The notes below the pieces were generated by a model that was not told where the DNA came from, did not search any database, and worked only from the letters and a program-made list of their open reading frames with translations. The position numbers and the translations under genes were made by a program. Below, in pieces: positions 31,364-31,675 of a stretch of DNA of 31,675 nucleotides; position 1 is the stretch's first letter; each line of letters begins with the position of its first letter. The stretch is from Candidatus Kaiserbacteria bacterium (GTDB lineage: Bacteria; Patescibacteriota; Minisyncoccia; Phycocordibacterales; Phycocordibacteraceae): the NCBI GenBank assembly GCA_016182285.1, contig JACOXQ010000028.1, positions 1 through 31,675 of the forward strand. Direction: 5' to 3'.

Positions 31364-31675
31364 ATGAAAAAAGTTGAAGTACAAGTCATTATTCAAGCTC
31401 GTATGGGTTCAAGCCGCCTGCCGGGAAAGATATTGAAGCCGTATGTAGGCGGTTACGCCGTCTTGGAATGGATTATTGAGCGCGCCCGGCTTTCCACGCG
31501 CGCCGAACGCGTGGTCGTTGCGACTACTACGAATCAGAAAGACGACGCCACCGAGGATGCGTGCAGGCGCATCGGATGTGATTTCGTGCGCGGAAGCGAA
31601 GACGATGTGCTCGCGCGTTTTGCGGATGCAGCACGCGCATACCCCTCAGATGTCATCCTGCAGATAAACGCTGAC
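31364..31675 (+). CDS. SpsF-like cytidylyltransferase, 3' end cut by window edge
   Basis: The first 104 residues of a nucleotidyltransferase with no stop before the window end. The N-terminus IIQARMGSSRLPGKIL is the CTP-binding signature of the SpsF/CMP-sialate-synthetase family. VVVATTTNQKDD, FVRGSEDDVLARFADAA and QINAD (the start of the metal-binding strand) follow in the usual order. It would activate an acidic or amino sugar as a CMP ester. It lies ten bases after the GT-B-like gene, so is probably in the same operon as the oxidoreductase and aminotransferase. Confidence 0.87.
   Translation, partial: MKKVEVQVIIQARMGSSRLPGKILKPYVGGYAVLEWIIERARLSTRAERVVVATTTNQKDDATEDACRRIGCDFVRGSEDDVLARFADAARAYPSDVILQINAD

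Overview
The window is one dense bacterial stretch of surface-glycan and surface-modification genes. I see no rRNA, tRNA, CRISPR array, insertion sequence or replication gene. TGA is used as a stop throughout, often in ATGA overlaps, so the code is standard. The densely overlapped, polyprenyl-phosphate-type glycosylation genes and recurring extended -10 promoters of the form TGTGGTA suggest a Patescibacteria/CPR (Parcubacteria-like) genome. That placement is pattern recognition and has not been tested.

Layout: (1) 1-9176 (+) is a glycosylation run: two GT4 glycosyltransferases (the first cut by the window edge), a GtrA flippase-like protein, two GT39-type membrane glycosyltransferases, a GT2 fused to a shortened methyltransferase-like domain, a methyltransferase, a YdjC/ChbG-type deacetylase and a DPM1-like GT2. 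(2) 9220-15067 (+) holds a PseB-like UDP-sugar 4,6-dehydratase, an SDR epimerase/dehydratase, two FkbM-type methyltransferases, a GT4 and a GT9 heptosyltransferase-like enzyme. (3) 15064-21683 is a mosaic with six strand switches: a CDP-glucose 4,6-dehydratase-like SDR (-), a B12-binding radical SAM protein (+), heptose-pathway genes HldC-like (-), GmhB-like (+) and HldA-like (+), an archaeal-type CTP-dependent riboflavin kinase-like protein (-), and an EEP-family hydrolase (+). Several of these genes have Shine-Dalgarno sites, near-consensus promoters and intrinsic terminators, unlike the flanks. (4) 21856-28007 (+) is the most striking part: a tightly coupled five-gene operon encoding a cytidylyltransferase-PEP mutase fusion (Fom1-like), phosphonopyruvate decarboxylase (Fom2-like), an iron-type alcohol dehydrogenase (FomC-like), a CDP-alcohol phosphotransferase and a GT-B-like transferase. 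(5) 28041-31675 (+) carries a Gfo/Idh oxidoreductase, a DegT/DnrJ aminotransferase, a second GT-B-like protein and the start of an SpsF-like cytidylyltransferase, probably making and activating an amino sugar.

Working model: the cell builds lipid-linked or surface glycans, possibly heptose-containing, and decorates them or a lipid with 2-hydroxyethylphosphonate. PEP mutase makes the C-P bond, the decarboxylase and dehydrogenase give hydroxyethylphosphonate, the fused cytidylyltransferase makes the CMP ester, and the membrane CDP-alcohol transferase passes it to an alcohol acceptor. The enzymes are recognised from motifs; the final product is inferred.
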